This document shows positions 9,901-20,307 of a DNA stretch of 20,558 bases, piece after piece. Made by a program: the position numbers and the translations under genes. The first letter of the stretch is position 1; every line of letters starts with the position of its first letter. The stretch spans positions 1 to 20,558 of the forward strand of contig JAAAIG010000700.1 of the NCBI GenBank assembly GCA_015852425.1, read 5' to 3'. The DNA comes from Gryganskiella cystojenkinii. Lineage: Eukaryota; Mortierellomycota; Mortierellomycetes; Mortierellales; Mortierellaceae. The notes below the pieces were generated by a model. It did no database searches. It saw only the letters and a program-made list of their open reading frames with translations, and was not told the origin of the DNA.

Positions 9901-10759
9901 AGTTCAACGAGATTCCCGATGGTGAGACCTTTTCTTTCTTTTCTTTTTCTTTTTTTTTTTTTGTTCTTGGTTGTTTCATTGACCTTGATCGTGTTGTCGT
10001 GTTCCTGAAAAAGCGCCATTGTCCAATTACTAACAATAATATCGACTTCACGATTGAACTTTAATAGTTTTGGAGGATTACTTTAACCTGGTGTCGGATA
10101 CTATGCTCGCCTGCCCTAGAGAGTATATCCACTGCAACTTGTTCCCAACTGTTTTCAGTGCAATGTTGGCGGCACTGTCTCTCAAGGAGCAATATTCCCT
10201 CACATCGGTTCTTCGGTACTGTCGGATTGTGGTAGACCACATGAATGATCTTCAACACCCACGGTCGTTGCCTTCGTCCCAGAGTCCCAGTCCCATCTCT
10301 AGTAGCGAGGTCGCGGTAGTCAAGGCACAGTTCTTGGAACATGGCACCATGTTCATGTCTCACCTGCTTCAAGGCATCATTTATACGTTCCCACCAGAGG
10401 TACAGGGTGATGCCACTGGATTGATCAAGGCCTTAGCCAAGTTCTGTCCAGAGGAGAGTTCTCTCTGGTATGCAAAGGCGATTTCTGGATTGGATTTGAC
10501 TCCAACCGAGATGCAAAAGACTGCAACCGACTTTAGCACGTAAGTTTTTAGACTTTGGCATCCGGTCGAATAGCTGTCTTTCATTTTTTTTTTTTTTTTG
10601 ATCTAGTATTAACAACAGTGAATTCTTATTTTTCTTCTCCTTCTTAAAAACAGAGCCGCGTCGGAAGGGAACTGGAACAGAGTCAAGTCTGTTGTGCAGG
10701 ACTTTACGACCATCTATCGGCGCAAAAACATGGCGCCCCGCAGTCGTGGCAAGCAATAG
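6992..10759 (+). CDS. MTR10: Mtr10/transportin-3 family nuclear import receptor
   Basis: Nine exons (6992-7114, 7220-7312, 7407-7685, 7898-7988, 8098-9101, 9192-9426, 9511-9921, 10068-10539, 10654-10759) join in phase to 937 residues, close to the usual 920-970 of this family. The family members are alpha-solenoids of HEAT repeats that carry SR-type RNA-binding proteins (Npl3 in yeast, SR splicing factors in animals) into the nucleus and release them on RanGTP. Family-typical segments are visible: VFGAQTMRRK (about 63-72), the LEFLTVLPEEVN stretch (about 145-156), CFLSWLRSGDIPTSSLANNP, VPMTFRFWYQLADELRR, and a C-terminal FTTIYRRK. Every donor and acceptor is GT-AG. Intron 3 is the longest (212 nt), and introns 7 and 8 contain long T-runs. 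AATAAA lies at 10792-10797. Function rests on family resemblance recognised by eye. Confidence 0.93.
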
Positions 10760-11006
10760 AGAACAGCGAGCGACTTTGTCTGCAACAGAAAAATAAAAAA
10801 ATCGAAATCACTTCCCAAACAGAATCAAAAGTTTGATCCAGTGGTCAGGACACATGAGCTATCATCTACGGAGTTCTTTCTTTATTATTCCTCTTTTTTC
10901 GTTCTTTCTCTCTTCCCCGCTCATTCCTTTCCTCTGTTGGAAAAAAACCCCAACAACCCATCCATCCATCCGACTAAACGAACAACCCAATCCAACAATA
11001 ACGTCG

Positions 11007-11729
11007 ATGTCGTTTCGAGGGCGGTTCCTCTTTCCTATTCCTTCAGATCATGAACTCTTCAACTTTTACTACCGCACTTCGGAAGGAAGTCTGGTAGCAA
11101 TGTTCAAGATCGCATACGAGATCCAGAATGACATTATTGCAGAACTTGAACACTTTCATGGTCCAACCAGAGCCGGGAACAAGAGCGATTTCTACTTTCA
11201 TGGAACAGGACACTGCGACTGCCTCCGACAACTGGTAATGAACGACTCCGTCGCGGGTCCTCTCAAAGTCCAACAAGTGTGTAAAAATGGTGGCGATGTA
11301 TGTCCTCTCGGAGGGATTCTTCATTCTGGACACCGCCTCGAGTACGCGCTGAAAAGTGGTAATATCGATGCGCCATTATCATGCGTTTGAATATGATGAG
11401 GCTTTGCCTTGGTCAATATTGACAACGAAGACTTCAATTTTTTATTCTAGGTCATTACTTTTCTCCTACCTGGCGAACGGCACAACAGTTTGGAATAAAA
11501 AAGGGTCCTCGAGACTACATGCCGATCTTTCTGTGCAAGGCACGAGGAGCTGTCAGTGCCCACGACGACATTCTGTTGGTCCGAAAGGATCAGGTGAGAG
11601 ACTGAACCCTATTACTTTAAACCGCTCTCTTTTATTTTTTTCAGGGCATTGAACTCACCACAGTCTCTGTATACTTTGTTTTTGCAACAGGATATCCTTC
11701 CTGTCTACCTCGCGATTATCGTACTTTGA
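11007..11729 (+). CDS. small PARP-like (ADP-ribosyltransferase fold) protein
   Basis: Three exons (11007-11358, 11451-11593, 11691-11729) give 177 residues. The layout matches the compact fungal PARP-catalytic-domain proteins: an HGT motif at 65-67 (FYFHGTGHC), a Cys cluster (C70, C72, C92, C99) leading into CPLGGILHSGHR, a YFSPTWRTAQQFG segment at 120-132 corresponding to the Y-(F/T)-S...A..(F/Y) motif, then MPIFLCKARG, and a C-terminal DDILLVRKDQ-DILPVYLAII resembling DE.VV.....I.P.YLI. Known PARPs use a His-Tyr-Glu triad. Here His65 and Tyr120 are kept, but the Glu position appears to be Asp157, so poly-ADP-ribosylation is unlikely and activity is uncertain. It is almost a bare catalytic domain, with no WGR or BRCT partners. 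The last 12 residues come from a 36-nt coding end after intron 2. Start choice: earlier in-frame ATGs fall within the CT-rich promoter. AATAAA is at 11824-11829. Confidence 0.68.
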
Positions 11730-11843
11730 ATCCGGATTGATTCCTTTCTGTTATTCACTTCGTCTTTGCCTATCCTCAGAAGCGCAAGCAATCGTTGTTG
11801 GGTTGCCACTAATTTGAAATTGGAATAAAAAGACAGTCACTCG

Positions 11844-11849
11844 ACGCGT
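11844..11849. promoter_or_regulatory. MCB-like ACGCGT element upstream of DNA2
   Basis: ACGCGT is the binding core of MBF (Mbp1/Swi6), which in yeasts drives G1/S transcription of replication genes. This copy is about 260 bp before the DNA2 start, in the only intergenic space between the PARP-like gene and DNA2. A single 6-bp site can occur by chance, so the role is inferred from gene identity. Confidence 0.4.
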
Positions 11850-12108
11850 TTGAAAACGAAAATGGGTTTCGCCCCTCGTCAACAAAACAAACAAAAAAAG
11901 AGCTTCGCATTATTCTGCTCGTTGTTTCCATTCCTTGTCGAGTGACATTCCCTCTCTTTTTCCGACTTCATTTCCTGTTTCCCTCCCCCTCTTGTCACCC
12001 TCTCCTCTTCTCGCTTCATTCGTCATTTCCCTCTTGTTAGAATTCACCGTCATCGTCAATTCCATTCCGACCTCTGTCTGCCAACTGCGACATTAGCACA
12101 ACGAGAGC

Positions 12109-15100
12109 ATGCCGCCTGCCCAGAAAAAAAAGACAAAGGGCTCAGGTGCAGGCGCTACTTTGTCGTCGTCGTCTGCTTCCTCCTCTTTTGCTGCAGCTGG
12201 TCATGGCTCTTTAGCACCGAGGAAAACAAATCCTTCAACCGCGGCCTATACTGTCAACACCAGCAAAGCCAGTGTGAAGCAGAGTCAGGTTGGTTTCGTT
12301 GCTAGTAAACTCGCTTCACACGCCTTTTTAAATTCCTTTATTAACTTTCTCTCTCTCCGCTGCATCGCGTTCGTCGTGCGTGTATATATTCTAGCCGGAC
12401 CTCAGTTCGTTCTTTGTCAAGAAACCAGCAGCAGAAAAAGCAGTACCTGAACGAGAGGCCGTCCGAAGACCATCCCTTTCCAATACAGGAACGACTCTCC
12501 AGGCAGGACAATCAGCCCAGGATCTCTCGGAATCGTTACCTCTGCCTCCACGCCAGCCTTCCACCCCGGAATCATCCACAGAGCTTGTCAATGACAACAC
12601 TGTAGCCGATGTTGCTTCTGTGACCAACGATCGCTCAACCTTGACCCCTACGAAACCACGCCAAATTCAAAAACCTCTGCCAAGGACACCGACCGATCTA
12701 TCAAAACGAGCCAAGGCGGATTCGTTAGGTCTCTCTCCGGAGCAATCAGTCTTTTGGCAGCGGACGCCACCAATGGAGGCATTAAAAAAACTATCCAGGA
12801 CCCACAGCGAGCGATCACATGAGGATGGTATGGACCTCTCTTTCAAAGACCTACGATAAAAACGAGAATACTCGTACAAGCGCGACGGCTAATATCAAAT
12901 CTCTCAAATATTCAACTAGATATCGCGTCGATTATTGGTCGGCTCTACCCAAAGGCGTCCTCAGATTCGTCCACAAGGTCCATTGTAAGTTTGTTCGCTC
13001 TGTACCTCGTCGTCCTCTCTTTTGGAGTGTGGTTCTGGGCTGATCAATTCTTTTTCGTCCGACTAACACGACTGCTCCTCAACATGGCTTTAGGATGGCA
13101 AACCAAAAAACCTGATCAGGGCCATGATTGACAGTCATAGAGGAAGATCCAGCACAGGAGTCGATACGGATGTGAACGATGCTCTCGATGATTTGAGCGA
13201 CTGGGATCCAACTTCGCCTACAACGTCTCTCGTGGATCGACATCGAGGACTCGCGAGGCACAAAAGTGTCCAAGATGTATCTTCTGAACCCAGGAGACGC
13301 GACCCATCGGGTCGACGGACATTATCTGGTTTGGGAACGTCAACGCTGGTCAGGGCAGAGTCCTCGACAAAAAAATCTCGCGAGGACACTCTTCGGATGA
13401 TCGAGCACTTAAAGTCAAGTTTTCGATGCACACCATCACAGTCGTCATATCCAGTACCTCTGACTCTGGTAGCAAGGACGCAAACAGGCTCCGAGGAGCG
13501 AGATATCAATATGTCAACGACGTCACCCCCTCGAAAAATCTTGCGATTAAGTCAACAAAGACCCGTCGCCGAGGACATGATTCCAGTCACACCGCCAAGA
13601 GCTCCAAAGTATCGAGAGCAGCAGCAGCAACAACAACAACAATCGCCCAATGAGTACGACAGTGTCTTTTCAGACTTCAATATGGATGACCAGGTTCTCG
13701 ACGAGCTGATTCTGATCGAAACTCAGTCGGCATCAATGAGTTCCTCGAGCTGCAACACAACTACCATCTCAGAGCCAGCGAGCTCTGGATCCTCGTACGT
13801 CGGCAGGAATCCCTCTGCCAACCGATCGGAATTAGTTGAGTTGGGTGCCCAAGTTCGCAAGTTGGACGTCAAAGAAGGGACTGTGGGTGTCCCGACAAAC
13901 GACGCATTTCCCCATACGACCGCAGAAGGTTTTATCGAGCCGGTCGACGATGACTTTGACGACTTTGACGGTCTCGAGGATGCCATGAATGACTTGGATG
14001 ACTCTGATGGCCTAGACGACCTTGGGGATTTAGGAGACTTGGCGGATCTGGACGATGATTTTGAGCAATCTGGGATACTGGACCAAAAGGTGAATGATAG
14101 TGCCTATCGATGCTTCATAATGCGACACATGTTTTTCAGATTTTCTAACAACAGAGTGTCTTTTTCTTTCTTTAAAAAAAAATTGTATTAGCATAGGCTG
14201 CAATAGCTGCCATGTCCCAGACTGCGAAGTACCTCCGATACACTGTGCTTGATGTCATTGGAGACCTCACGAACAAGGATCCATTCGGCAGGAGCAAAGT
14301 AAGAAATGTGAAATTATAACATTGTACAAAATGTCTACACTATTGGACGGTTCAACGGAGAATCTAATATCGATATATTTACAACTCTTTAGGTCGTTTT
14401 GGGTCGCATGCAAGGATCAGAGAATCAATATACGATCCATCTGAGCGGCTCCTGGACAGCCACGAAAGTCGCAGCAGGTATAATGATCTTTGTTTGCTCA
14501 CTTGGTTGACGGCATGGAAAGATATTCTGACCACCCTTTTTCGCTGCTTTGATTGATTTCTTCACAGGTGATGTTGTGCACGTAGTCAATGCGAGGATGG
14601 AGACTGGAGAGGCGAACAAACTTTGGATTGATGACACTCAAGGATATTTAATCGTCAAGCCTGACTACTTGGTCCCCACCTCCGCGCTCTCCCAGAGCTT
14701 TGCTTGCATTCGAAGACCCATCATCGAACTTCGTACTAGGAGACCAAACGAGTCGTCGGCTGCAATGATCCATGGAACAATAATTCACGAATTATTCCAG
14801 CAGTCACTCCGCGAAAATGATTTCTCAACAGGGGCAATGAAGGCCAGGGTGGAGGAACTCCTGACAGCCCACCTGAATGATCTTTGTCTTGTGGACGAGT
14901 CGATCGGTACGGTTAGAGAGCTGCTTCTCGATCAGATTCCAGCTTGTCAGGACTGGGCCAGGAGATTCTTGCGGAATTCGCCTTCAGTAAGTCACGCCAG
15001 CATACGGCTCAGAGTGATTATATTCCTGAGTTGATAACTTGTTACCGATCCCCAGTTATTAACTTATCTTTTTCATGAAAATAGAACGAAGGATCAGTCG

Positions 15101-18100
15101 TTGACCCTACGGGTTATTCTAATGGCAAGACCTTGCTTTGTGTCAACAAGATCTTGGATATCGAGGAAAACATTTGGTCACCCATGTTTGGACTCAAAGG
15201 AAAGATCGATGCTTCAATACAAGTTACGGTCCAGAGCCAGGATGGACTAAGGACTCTGACGGTGCCGTTTGAGCTCAAAACTGGCAAAAAGACAAACGTC
15301 GTTGATCATCGGGCGCAAACAATGCTATACACACTCCTTATGACGGACCGTTATAGTAAATATTTCCGATTCTGTTTCAAATGACAAAAGGGTGGTTTCG
15401 GATACCGAAAAATGGGCATCTTCTCACATTTTCCATCTTCCTACGTTTTCTTTTTCTTGTTTTGTTTTGCTTTTAATTAGATGTTGACGTGCAGTGGGGT
15501 CTTCTCTTCTACCTGAGATCAGGCGAGTTCATTCGAGTGCCGGCACCGCAGCAGGAAATCAGAGTGATCCTCATGCAGAGGAATGAGGTCGCGTTTTACG
15601 AAGGGCAAACCATGAGCATGCCGCCAATGATCAAGTCTGAACAAAAGTGCAAATGGTGCTTTTCTTTTTCCTCCTGCACCGTTCTTCACAAGTTGCTTGA
15701 AGGAGGAACGGCCGAGAGTTCGGGCATCGGAGTCATGTTTGACGAAGCCACAGACCATCTCAACGAAACGCATGCCGAGTTTTTGAGCAAGTGGAACCGA
15801 CTACTTACTTTGGAGCAGGGCGATGCTACAAAGTTTCAGAGCCAGATCTGGGCCTTGCAAGAGGGTGACCGTTTGGCATCTGGGGATAGTCTAGGAGGAT
15901 TACAGCTGATCGACACGGGTAACGAACAGAACGAGAGCTGGACCAAGAATCGCTTCGGACAGTTTCAGTATACGTTCAAACTCGGGACGCCGTCATCGAT
16001 GATGAGCCAACAAAGCCTTTCGCAGGCTCTGCAGAGTGGCCTCTCCCTAATGAGCTCCAATATTGGTGTTGGTGACCCAATTGTCTTGTCCTCTGAACGT
16101 CAGCACTACGCCCTTGCCATCGGTCAAGTGCTGGCATTGACAATGAGCCAGATCACAGTCGGACTGGACAAGCCTCTTGTTGGACCCCCATTGAAACAGG
16201 CCGGATTCAACTATTGGTCTAATCAATCCTACCGTGGACTTATCGAGGTCTCAAGCGAGACAGGATCCCTAGTTACAAACCCCACAAATCCCGAGGACTA
16301 TCACGAACGTCTCGCCAAGGACGGTGTCCTGTTCAGGATCGACAAGGACGAGATGACCGCAGGGATTGCTAGAACAAGGAACAATTTGGTCCAACTCTTC
16401 CGGGCTGATGCTCACGGAGGGGATTCCAAGAGACGAGAGTTGGTTGTTGACCTGAGGAAGCCGGTCTTTGATGAGTTTATGGCCACTGCAACACAAGAAA
16501 GTTCAAACTTGAACTCGGATCAAATGCGGACGATCAAAAAAGTGTTGTCCTCTAGGGACTATGCGCTCATCCTCGGTATGCCCGGCACCGGAAAGACGAC
16601 TACAATTGCAGAACTTATTCACACACTCGTTGACCGAGGACAGTCGGTCCTTTTGACCTCATACACGCACACGGCTGTCGACAATGTACTACTGAAACTC
16701 CATCATGGGATCAACACCGTCCGTCTCGGCAACAAGGACAAAGTCCATCGAGACATTCAGCAACTGGTACCAGATTTTACTCAGGCACCACTGAACACTC
16801 CAGAAGCGATTCACAACTTTTATGGACGGTGCCAAGTTGTCGGAACTACTTGTTTGGGCATTGGCGAGTAAGTATTCGCTCCTTCTGCGTGGCTTTTGAA
16901 AAGACATTGAGCTGATAGAGCATGACTAACCTGAATCTTTTTCTTTTAATCGACGCGCGAATTTTAGTCCATTGTTTACTGAAAAGAGATTTGACTACTG
17001 CATCGTGGATGAGGCGTCCCAGATCACATTGCCTGTTTGCCTAGGCCCCATTCGCTATGCCGACGTATTTGTACTTGTCGGCGATCATAATCAATTACCG
17101 CCGTTGGTACGTTTGCCTTGATTAAGAACCTCCTAGGCCGGCGTTACGTTGTATCCTTGACAGCATAACATTCACTTAACTATCTCTCTGCTGAATCTCA
17201 TTTGAATAGGTCAAGAACGTGGAGGCGAGGAAAAGTGGATACGACCAGAGTTTATTCAAGATCCTCTCGGACCATCATCCAGAAGCTGTCACCTCGTTGA
17301 CGCAGCAATACCGTATGAACAAGGATGTGATGCTTCTTTCAAACACCCTTGTCTACCAGAACGAGCTTCAATGTGCGAATGAGGAGGTGGCAAACAAGGT
17401 TTTAAATATACCAAACATGGAGGGCTTTCATCGACGGGTACATGGGCATTCAGAGATTGGTGTCGCTGGTTCGTCTTCGGCAGCACAGAGTTCCACCCCT
17501 TGTCACGGCGGACCTGAATGCTGGCTTGAGATGGTTCTTGATGAGAGCCATTCCGTATTTTTTATCGACACGGACAGTGTGCCTGCACGAGAAGTACGAG
17601 TAGGACAATCGACCCAAAACCCGACAGAGGCGCTGATCGTGTGGCAACTGACCGAGGCGTTGATCAGTGCAGGAATATCGGAGAGTGACATTGGCATCAT
17701 CTCTGTCCTCCGAGCTCAGCTCAAAGTCCTGTCTCGGCTCTTTGCTGCGAGGCCATCGCTTGACATTCATACTGTCGATCGATATCAGGGGAAGGACAAG
17801 GACTGCGTGATTGTCTCTCTGGTTCGATCCAACGAAGAGCAGCACGTAGGTGAACTTTTGAAGGATTGGCGCCGAATCAACGTCGCATTCACACGTGCCA
17901 AGAAAAAGCTCATTGTCGTCGGTTCGCGCCAGACACTCCAGGGATCCAACGTCTTTGAACAGTTTCTTCGGCTGATTGAACGACAAGACTGGGTCTTGAA
18001 ACTGGCGCCGATGGCTCAACACCTGCATCCGGCCCTGGCGCGAACGAATCTATCCAATGTCCTGTTCCAGGCAGCCACGAGTGTCGATGCGACGGATGAC

Positions 18101-18223
18101 AAGGAGAATCGATTCGAATCCGAGGAAGCAGGGTCCTTACGACGTCCAAAGGTCGCTCGGGTGTCTGCAGAGGCGATCTTGAAGAACATGCCAACAATCA
18201 AAACCATTTTGAATGGAATGTAG
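12109..18223 (+). CDS. DNA2: Dna2 replication nuclease-helicase
   Basis: Eleven exons (12109-12288, 12395-12827, 12920-12984, 13094-14089, 14197-14298, 14393-14477, 14568-14986, 15085-15355, 15481-16867, 16968-17106, 17210-18223) give 1696 residues. Dna2 trims long Okazaki flaps and resects DNA ends. The N-terminal 560 residues are disordered-looking, with QPDLSSFF at 60-67, eight Gln at 402-409 and an acidic Asp/Leu tract at 511-550. The RecB-type nuclease shows HGTIIHE (H694), D802, E823 and K825 (FELKTGK). Four cysteines for the iron-sulfur cluster are C667, C907, C910 and C916. The SF1 helicase shows Walker A GMPGTGKT (1216-1223), VDEASQ (1326-1331), [25 protein letters not shown] (1548-1557) and [11 protein letters not shown]. 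All catalytic residues are intact. Intron 1 needs the weak donor GTTGGT. AATAAA is at 18272-18277. Confidence 0.96.
13619..13642 (+). repeat. CAG/CAA repeat encoding polyglutamine in Dna2
   Basis: Eight consecutive Gln codons occur, three or four CAG followed by CAA. They lie in the disordered N-terminal region and are probably variable in length between strains. Confidence 0.85.
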
Positions 18224-18690
18224 ATATTTTTACATACGTACGTTTTGTGCGTGGCTGCTGGAGCATCATTAAATAAATTGAAGAAAAAATATCCATAGTC
18301 CCAACTTCCTCCCAACACCTGTTCCTTCACCCTACCTCCGACAAAATTTCCTCTGAAATTCTTATAAACTTACCCAACTTACCCATTGCTTTCTATAATG
18401 CCTTACTTTCTCCTATCACTTTCTTTTCTAATACCAAGCTTTCCTTCATCTCTAATTCTTTCTTGATCCCATTCTTTTTCTTCTCCCATATTTTTCTTCA
18501 TCCTTGGCTTTTTAACTTCATCATACCTGATATATAAAGTCTCCGTCCCTGTCTCTCCTTTCTCTTTCCCCTTCACCACTCTCCTTCTCAAACAAGGTAT
18601 GTAGGACTCTCTCCAGTCCTTTTCTTGAGACTCTGTGTAAACGAGTTAATCTTGTCAACTTTGTATCCATTTAAAAGCTATTCCATCACC
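18224..18690 (+). promoter_or_regulatory. promoter region and 5' UTR of the secreted-protein gene
   Basis: After the DNA2 polyadenylation signal, the sequence becomes strongly CT-rich (about 18300-18590). TATATAAA at 18531-18538 is a good TATA box. CTCCGTCCCTGTCTCTCC follows, a likely initiation zone. A probable 5' UTR intron runs 18597-18677 (donor AAG|GTATGT, acceptor AAAAG). No protein gene was seen here. Confidence 0.6.
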
Positions 18691-18729
18691 ATGAATTCTC
18701 CAATAAAATCCAATAAAAATCAAGGATGA
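18691..18729 (+). CDS. upstream ORF of 12 codons overlapping the next start
   Basis: ATG at 18691 has a strong context (CATCACCATGA) and opens MNSPIKSNKNQG. Its TGA stop overlaps the ATG at 18726 in the sequence ATGA. In eukaryotes such an arrangement usually lowers translation of the main frame or relies on leaky scanning or reinitiation. The uORF contains two near-copies of CCAATAAAA, so a short duplication may have shifted an older start. Its translation is inferred. Confidence 0.45.
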   Translation: MNSPIKSNKNQG

Positions 18730-19052
18730 ACTGCATTCTCCTATTGTTGCTGGCATATGCTATTGCCATTTCGACTGCAATCCCGATTCGCACTGACACC
18801 CTTCTTGAGAGGAGCACTGGTCAATATCCTGGCGTTCAATGTACCAGTCAAAACCTCAAAGGTCTTGGTGGTCAAATCATCGGTCCCAATGGGACTTATC
18901 GGCCCAACAGTCATCCCGAAAGTCCCAGTCAAAATACCAACGGTAAGAATGCCAGCAGTAATCCCAACGGTCTTGGTGTTCAACGTATCGGTCACGATGG
19001 TGAATCCATTGGTCCCAACAGTCATCCTAACGGTCTAAGTACCAGTGGTTAA
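18726..19052 (+). CDS. small secreted Asn/Gly/Pro-rich protein
   Basis: This frame encodes 108 residues. The N-terminus MNCILLLLLAYAIAISTA is a clear signal peptide (cleavage near residue 18-20). The mature part is low-complexity, with imprecise repeats such as IIGPNGTYRPNSHP, SSNPNGLGVQRIGHDG and SIGPNSHPNGLS. There is one cysteine in the mature part. Two other frames over the same DNA are also open because the DNA repeats a GGTCCCAACGGT-like word, so openness alone is not evidence. The signal peptide, TATA box and CT-rich leader favour this frame. Splice-like signals follow the stop (acceptor TTGCAG ending 19117, donor GTAAGTG at 19164, acceptor GACAG ending 19221), so a longer spliced form or 3' UTR introns are possible. 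AATAAA is at 19278-19283. It could be a cell-wall or effector-type protein; the function is unknown. Confidence 0.6.
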   Translation: MNCILLLLLAYAIAISTAIPIRTDTLLERSTGQYPGVQCTSQNLKGLGGQIIGPNGTYRPNSHPESPSQNTNGKNASSNPNGLGVQRIGHDGESIGPNSHPNGLSTSG

Positions 19053-19559
19053 TATCCGAAGATGGCGATAACCCAAAGGTCCCTGGCCAGAACCTTCGTT
19101 ACTTTCTACTCTTGCAGAGGGAGGTTGCTGAGGGCATATGGTAATCCCAGTGGTTATGGGCCTGTAAGTGACACAACCTTTGTACAGTATCTTTTTATTT
19201 AACGAAGTTAACGTGTGACAGAGGGGCAAGTGGAGAGCGGCAGCGGCATCATGGCTGTTGTTCCCCGCGCGAGCATAAATAAAACGCCTTCTCTTCTCGT
19301 TATTTACCTATTTTCCCATTGAAAATCATCATTCCTACGTCCTTCTTAACCGGGAGCAACACCGGCCACGCCTCTTCTAAACGGGACATCAAACAGATCA
19401 CTATTATGCGTTCAACGCTTATATCGGTATATGTGTATCTGATTGAAGACCAACGAGAGGTACGAAAGAGTTGCAAATATTGTTGGACAAGAAGACCTTT
19501 ATCGACTTAGATATGCGAGAAAGAACTCCGCCCCATCCTCTGTGATTCGAGACTCTACC
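19053..19559. other. 3' flank of the secreted-protein gene, no firm gene
   Basis: The first 230 bp hold splice-like signals and an AATAAA that belong to the upstream transcript. From 19319 a 63-codon plus-strand frame is open but has no recognisable features. It ends near the LTR copy. Confidence 0.4.
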
Positions 19560-19834
19560 TGTCAAGCACTGACAGGCAGGTTTGATTAAGGTGTGTAAAA
19601 CGAAGATATATTGATTAAGGTAAACAAGGCGTGAGCAGGCAGGAGGTTTAGACTAGGCTAGTAAGTTATTGCAGAATGAAGGGAAAGTGAAGGCAGAGGC
19701 TATCTGGTATTTATAAGAGAGTCGGACTACATATGGATGGGAATGCCGAACGAGTAAGGAACTTGGCAGACAGGAGACCCTGTCGACAACGAGAGTTCGC
19801 GCTATTCCATGTAAGAGACCAGAGTGGGATGACA
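19560..19834 (-). mobile_element. LTR, inverted copy 3, with intact TATA box
   Basis: Read on the minus strand, this runs from TGTCATCCC (19834) to GTCAGTGCTTGACA (19560). It aligns with the 3' end of the solo LTR at 2445-2702 and with 1-55. A TATAAATA box on the minus strand (19715-19708) lies about 120 nt from the 5' end, as expected for an LTR promoter. The flanking 5-mers (CTACC and ACGAA) do not match, so there is no target duplication. The 5' boundary is therefore less sure than the 3' one. No retrotransposon protein was recognised next to it. Confidence 0.6.
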
Positions 19835-20300
19835 ACGAAGGAGAGCAATACCCAAAGGGATGGCTGTTTACCGGATGCATTGCCAGTCTTGGCGAGTTTG
19901 TCTGGGTGGTTAGTCATAGTCAAAGACAAAGATGGAAACGGGTCTAAGGAGGAGTTAAGTAAGCCGGTTCATGTCCAAAGATGGAAGGGAACAGGGTCGA
20001 GCAAGAATAGTGTTAGGCGTTGTCACATTCACTGGACGAGCTTAATCGGCGTTGTATATGAAACTGGTTTGGCCAACAACAGAGTTGATTCCAGTTCGGT
20101 AGACAAGAACGCGATCAAATCAGGAGCGACTTATGACTATTCGTGACAAAAGGTTTTACAAATGGAAGGCAATGTTGCTATGAACGCTTGCTGCCCACAA
20201 GCCAGCTATCCAGTCGTACAGTACGGAGCCCTGATCTCTTCAGCGCCCCTCCTCTTTCCTTAAACTGCATCCATGTCCATGCATCACATCTTTTGTTCGA
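19835..20300. other. sequence without a recognised gene
   Basis: A plus-strand frame of 137 codons runs 19733-20146, but it starts inside the LTR copy and shows no protein-like features. Its antisense frames are no better. I assign nothing here. Confidence 0.4.
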
Positions 20301-20307
20301 GGCGACC

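Noticed and set aside
10833..11006. In-frame N-terminal extension of the PARP-like protein from an ATG at 10833
   Set aside because: The added residues come from CT-rich promoter sequence and give a Phe/Ser/Pro-rich stretch unlike the family; the ATG at 11007 is preferred.
11645..11756. Alternative final exon of the PARP-like gene using the earlier acceptor TTTTTTTTCAG
   Set aside because: It gives a C-terminus without the PARP-like ILPVYLAI pattern. It may occur as an isoform, but the later acceptor fits the family.
19540..19562. A tRNA-like 3' end or primer-binding site next to the LTR (GATTCGAGACTCTACC beside the U5 end)
   Set aside because: The T-loop-like TTCGA is too close to the end to leave a full T-stem plus acceptor stem, and there is no TGG directly after the LTR.
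19733..20146. 137-codon plus-strand frame
   Set aside because: It begins inside the LTR copy, has no recognisable domain, and resembles random translation.
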